From NCBI GenBank assembly GCA_020740485.1, contig DYMN01000002.1, positions 48,994 to 112,993 of the forward strand: 64,000 bases of DNA, in the 5' to 3' direction. The notes beneath the pieces were generated by a model. The model saw nothing but the letters and a program-made list of their open reading frames with translations. It was not told the DNA's origin and ran no database searches. Made by a program: the position numbers and the translations under genes. The DNA is from Polaribacter sp. (lineage in GTDB: Bacteria > Bacteroidota > Bacteroidia > Flavobacteriales > Flavobacteriaceae). Positions 62,378 to 64,000 of the stretch are shown here, piece after piece. Numbering within the stretch: the stretch's first letter is position 1; each line of letters starts with the position of its first letter.

Positions 62378-62382
62378 CAATA

Positions 62383-63387
62383 TTATTTAACTTCATAGGT
62401 TTCTCCTGAAAAGAAGAGCTCGTCAACCGTTTTAAATTTGGCATTGGCTTTCACTTTTTCTTCCAATGTAGCATCTACCTCTTCGTAGGTAGCATCTTCT
62501 ACTGCTCTGATTATACCCGTTGCCAAAGGGTATTTCAAACGGGCTAACATTAAATGCATGGTTGGATCTGACTCTTTAGCATCGTGAACCAAAATATTTG
62601 CTTCAGTTACACCATTTTCACCTAAAGTTACCACTTCCAATTTTAAACCTTTCAACACCAAACCTTTGTTTTTTTCTTTGCCAAACAACATGGGTTTGCC
62701 GTGCTCCAAAAGGATTTGAACATCGTCTTTTACTTCTTTGTCAGTATATTTGGTATAACATCCATCATTAAAAATTACACAATTTTGCAATACTTCAATT
62801 AAGGCAGTCCCTTTAAATTTTTCGGCTTGAATAAACAATTCAGTTTGTTCTTTGGGCACATTTCCACCAATTCTGGCAAAAAATCGTGCACTGGAACCAA
62901 TAGCCAATTCTCCCGGATTGAAAGGAGGCTGGATATTACCATAAGGCGAAGTTTTTGTTTTTTGACCTAATAATGAAGTAGGTGAAAACTGACCTTTGGT
63001 CAAGCCATAAATTTCATTATTGAAAAGTATAATCTTGATATTTAAGTTTCTTCTCAATAAATGGATAAAGTGATTTCCACCAATCGCCATAGCATCACCA
63101 TCGCCGGTTGCCACCCACACACTTAAATTAGGATTGGCTAATTTTACGCCACTTGCTATGGCAGCAGCACGCCCGTGTATAGTGTGCATGCCATAAGTAT
63201 CAACGTAATAAGGAAAACGAGAAGAACATCCTATTCCGGAGATAAAGACGAAATCTTCCTTGTTTCTTCCCATTTCAGGGAGCGCTTTTTGCATGGCACG
63301 CAACACTACGTAATCATCACATCCTGGGCACCAACGCACTTCTTGGTTACTTTGAAAATCTTTGAAGGTATATTGTTTTACTTCCAT
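62383..63387 (-). CDS. korB: 2-oxoacid (2-oxoglutarate-type) ferredoxin oxidoreductase, beta subunit
   Basis: Thiamine-diphosphate subunit of an enzyme that oxidises a 2-oxoacid with CoA and reduces ferredoxin. CPGCDDYVVLRA gives cluster/cofactor cysteines. The TPP motif GDGDAMAIGGNHFIHLLRRNLNIKIILFNNEIYGLTKGQFSPT is complete, with Asp and Asn ligands. The 334 aa length is typical for KorB. Substrate assignment to 2-oxoglutarate follows the family and is likely, not proven. Confidence 0.93.
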   Translation of the reverse strand: MEVKQYTFKDFQSNQEVRWCPGCDDYVVLRAMQKALPEMGRNKEDFVFISGIGCSSRFPYYVDTYGMHTIHGRAAAIASGVKLANPNLSVWVATGDGDAMAIGGNHFIHLLRRNLNIKIILFNNEIYGLTKGQFSPTSLLGQKTKTSPYGNIQPPFNPGELAIGSSARFFARIGGNVPKEQTELFIQAEKFKGTALIEVLQNCVIFNDGCYTKYTDKEVKDDVQILLEHGKPMLFGKEKNKGLVLKGLKLEVVTLGENGVTEANILVHDAKESDPTMHLMLARLKYPLATGIIRAVEDATYEEVDATLEEKVKANAKFKTVDELFFSGETYEVK

Positions 63388-63397
63388 TTTTATTATT

Positions 63398-63432
63398 GTT
63401 TTTTGTTTTTTGTTTTTTGTTTGTTGTTTTTG
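63398..63432. repeat. Heptad array before korB
   Basis: GTTTTTT three times, then GTTTGTT, GTTTTTG on the plus strand. The coding strand consists of A and C only (AAAAAAC). It lies 11 bp upstream of the korB start. Confidence 0.9.
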
Positions 63433-63459
63433 TTGATTTTTTTATAAATACTATATTCA

Positions 63460-63494
63460 ACATGAAACATCAAACTTGAAACTTAAAACAATTT
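63460..63494. repeat. Heptad array after korA
   Basis: Plus-strand units in phase: ACATGAA, ACATCAA, ACTTGAA, ACTTAAA, ACAATTT, ending in the korA stop codon. The coding strand is G-containing and C-poor. Confidence 0.9.
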
Positions 63495-64000
63495 AGATTA
63501 ATTCTTTAAATCTATCGGTTAATTCTACAGTAGTGAATGGGAATCCTTGAATTTTGTTATACTGATGAAATTGGAATTCAGGGAAATTGATTCTAAATAC
63601 TTTTGCCATCTGACCTGTATTTAACTCACAAACTACTAATTTTTTGAATTTTTTCATAATGTCTACTACATTTTTAGGTAGCGGATTGATATAATTCAAA
63701 TGCATGTGTCCTACTTTGTAGCCTTCTTTATTGATTTGGTGTACAGCTGCACTCAAATTTCCATAAGTACCTCCCCAACCTATTACCAATAAATCGCCTT
63801 CTTCTTGATATTCTGTCTTTAATAAAGGAATTTCATTTTGCACTCTTTGCACTTTTTCTTCTCGAATTTGGACCATTAATTCATGATTTTCCGGCACGTA
63901 AGATATGTTACCGGTTGATTTGTCTTTTTCCAATCCACCGAGTCGATGTTCCATATTTGGAGTTCCGGGATAAGCCAATGAGCGTGCTAACGTCTTTTCA
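63493..64000 (-). CDS. korA: 2-oxoacid ferredoxin oxidoreductase, alpha subunit (3' part only)
   Basis: The frame stays open to the window edge, so the gene is cut and only the C-terminal 168 residues are present. SLAYPGTPNMEHRLGGLEKD near the edge and LLVIGWGGTYGNLSAAVHQINKEGYKVGHMHLNYINPLPKNVVDIMKKFKKLVVCELNTGQ are KorA hallmarks (CoA-binding and transketolase-C-like domains). An apparent start at 63978 is an internal TTG and not real. It pairs with korB downstream. Confidence 0.92.
   Translation of the reverse strand, partial: EKTLARSLAYPGTPNMEHRLGGLEKDKSTGNISYVPENHELMVQIREEKVQRVQNEIPLLKTEYQEEGDLLVIGWGGTYGNLSAAVHQINKEGYKVGHMHLNYINPLPKNVVDIMKKFKKLVVCELNTGQMAKVFRINFPEFQFHQYNKIQGFPFTTVELTDRFKELI

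Noticed and set aside
63493-63978. KorA as a complete 161-residue gene
   Set aside because: The reading frame continues to the window edge with conserved KorA residues; the apparent start is an internal TTG.

Overview
The window is AT-rich chromosomal DNA from a member of the Bacteroidota; I cannot settle the class. The evidence is the gene content and the promoter style. Lineage-typical genes include a DUF4835 protein next to coaBC, an Rpb6-like omega subunit, a fused E1 alpha/beta 2-oxoacid dehydrogenase, a stand-alone transketolase C-terminal half, a Wzi/RemB-like outer-membrane protein and a LptE-like lipoprotein. About fifteen genes are preceded by the Bacteroidota -7 motif TAnnTTTG, and Shine-Dalgarno sequences are not evident. 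No rRNA, tRNA, CRISPR array, prophage or insertion sequence was found. The sequence is mostly housekeeping, with few disrupted genes.

Layout. 0.2-8.5 kb (+): miaB, a sigma-54-type activator, lptE, a large acidic TPR-ended protein with a recent internal tandem duplication, secG and groES-groEL. 8.7-11.1 kb (+): fused E1 dehydrogenase. 11.2-13.9 kb (-): Wzi/RemB-like barrel and a WbpD-like acetyltransferase. 14-19.6 kb (+): RND-superfamily exporter, rfbA, thioesterase, EamA transporter, tsaB. 19.6-21.9 kb (-): patatin-BamA-like protein. 22-29.3 kb (-): a tripartite RND efflux operon headed by its TetR regulator. 29.8-31.1 kb (+): polyprenyl synthase and a coupled small gene. 31.2-36.8 kb (-): Lrp regulator, accC, accB, fabH, rpmF, DUF177 and transketolase C-half. 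36.9-41.2 kb (+): nuclease lipoprotein, mtgA, gcvP. 41.2-42.9 kb (-): alpha-amylase lipoprotein. 43-47.6 kb (-): bamD, rpoZ, coaBC, DUF4835 and an uncharacterised secreted protein. 48-50.8 kb (+): glgA and glgC. 50.9-62.1 kb (-): an 11-subunit-type complex I operon, nuoABCD-HIJKLMN, without nuoEFG. 62.4-64 kb (-): korB and the 3' part of korA, encoding a 2-oxoacid:ferredoxin oxidoreductase. With no NADH-input module in the operon and a ferredoxin-reducing enzyme next to it, ferredoxin is a plausible electron donor for this complex I.

The most unusual signal lies between the genes. At least twenty spacers or gene ends carry degenerate tandem arrays with an exact 7-bp period (one has period 8), each with its own heptad word. 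They follow a strand rule. Arrays just after a stop codon contain G and almost no C on the coding strand, and often include the stop codon itself. Arrays just before a start codon contain C and almost no G. Where both types share a spacer (tolC-oxidoreductase, nuoB-nuoC, nuoK-nuoL, korA-korB) the two halves tend to be inverted and partly complementary. A small S23-type four-helix-bundle gene sits between the two halves of such a pair in the nuoJ-nuoK spacer, so it looks like a cassette with heptad terminal inverted repeats.

Other points worth a look are a TetR operator that overlaps a full-consensus promoter, two promoters placed so that transcripts would be almost leaderless, several dispersed palindromic repeats, and swapped putative Mg-ligand residues in the E1 enzyme.
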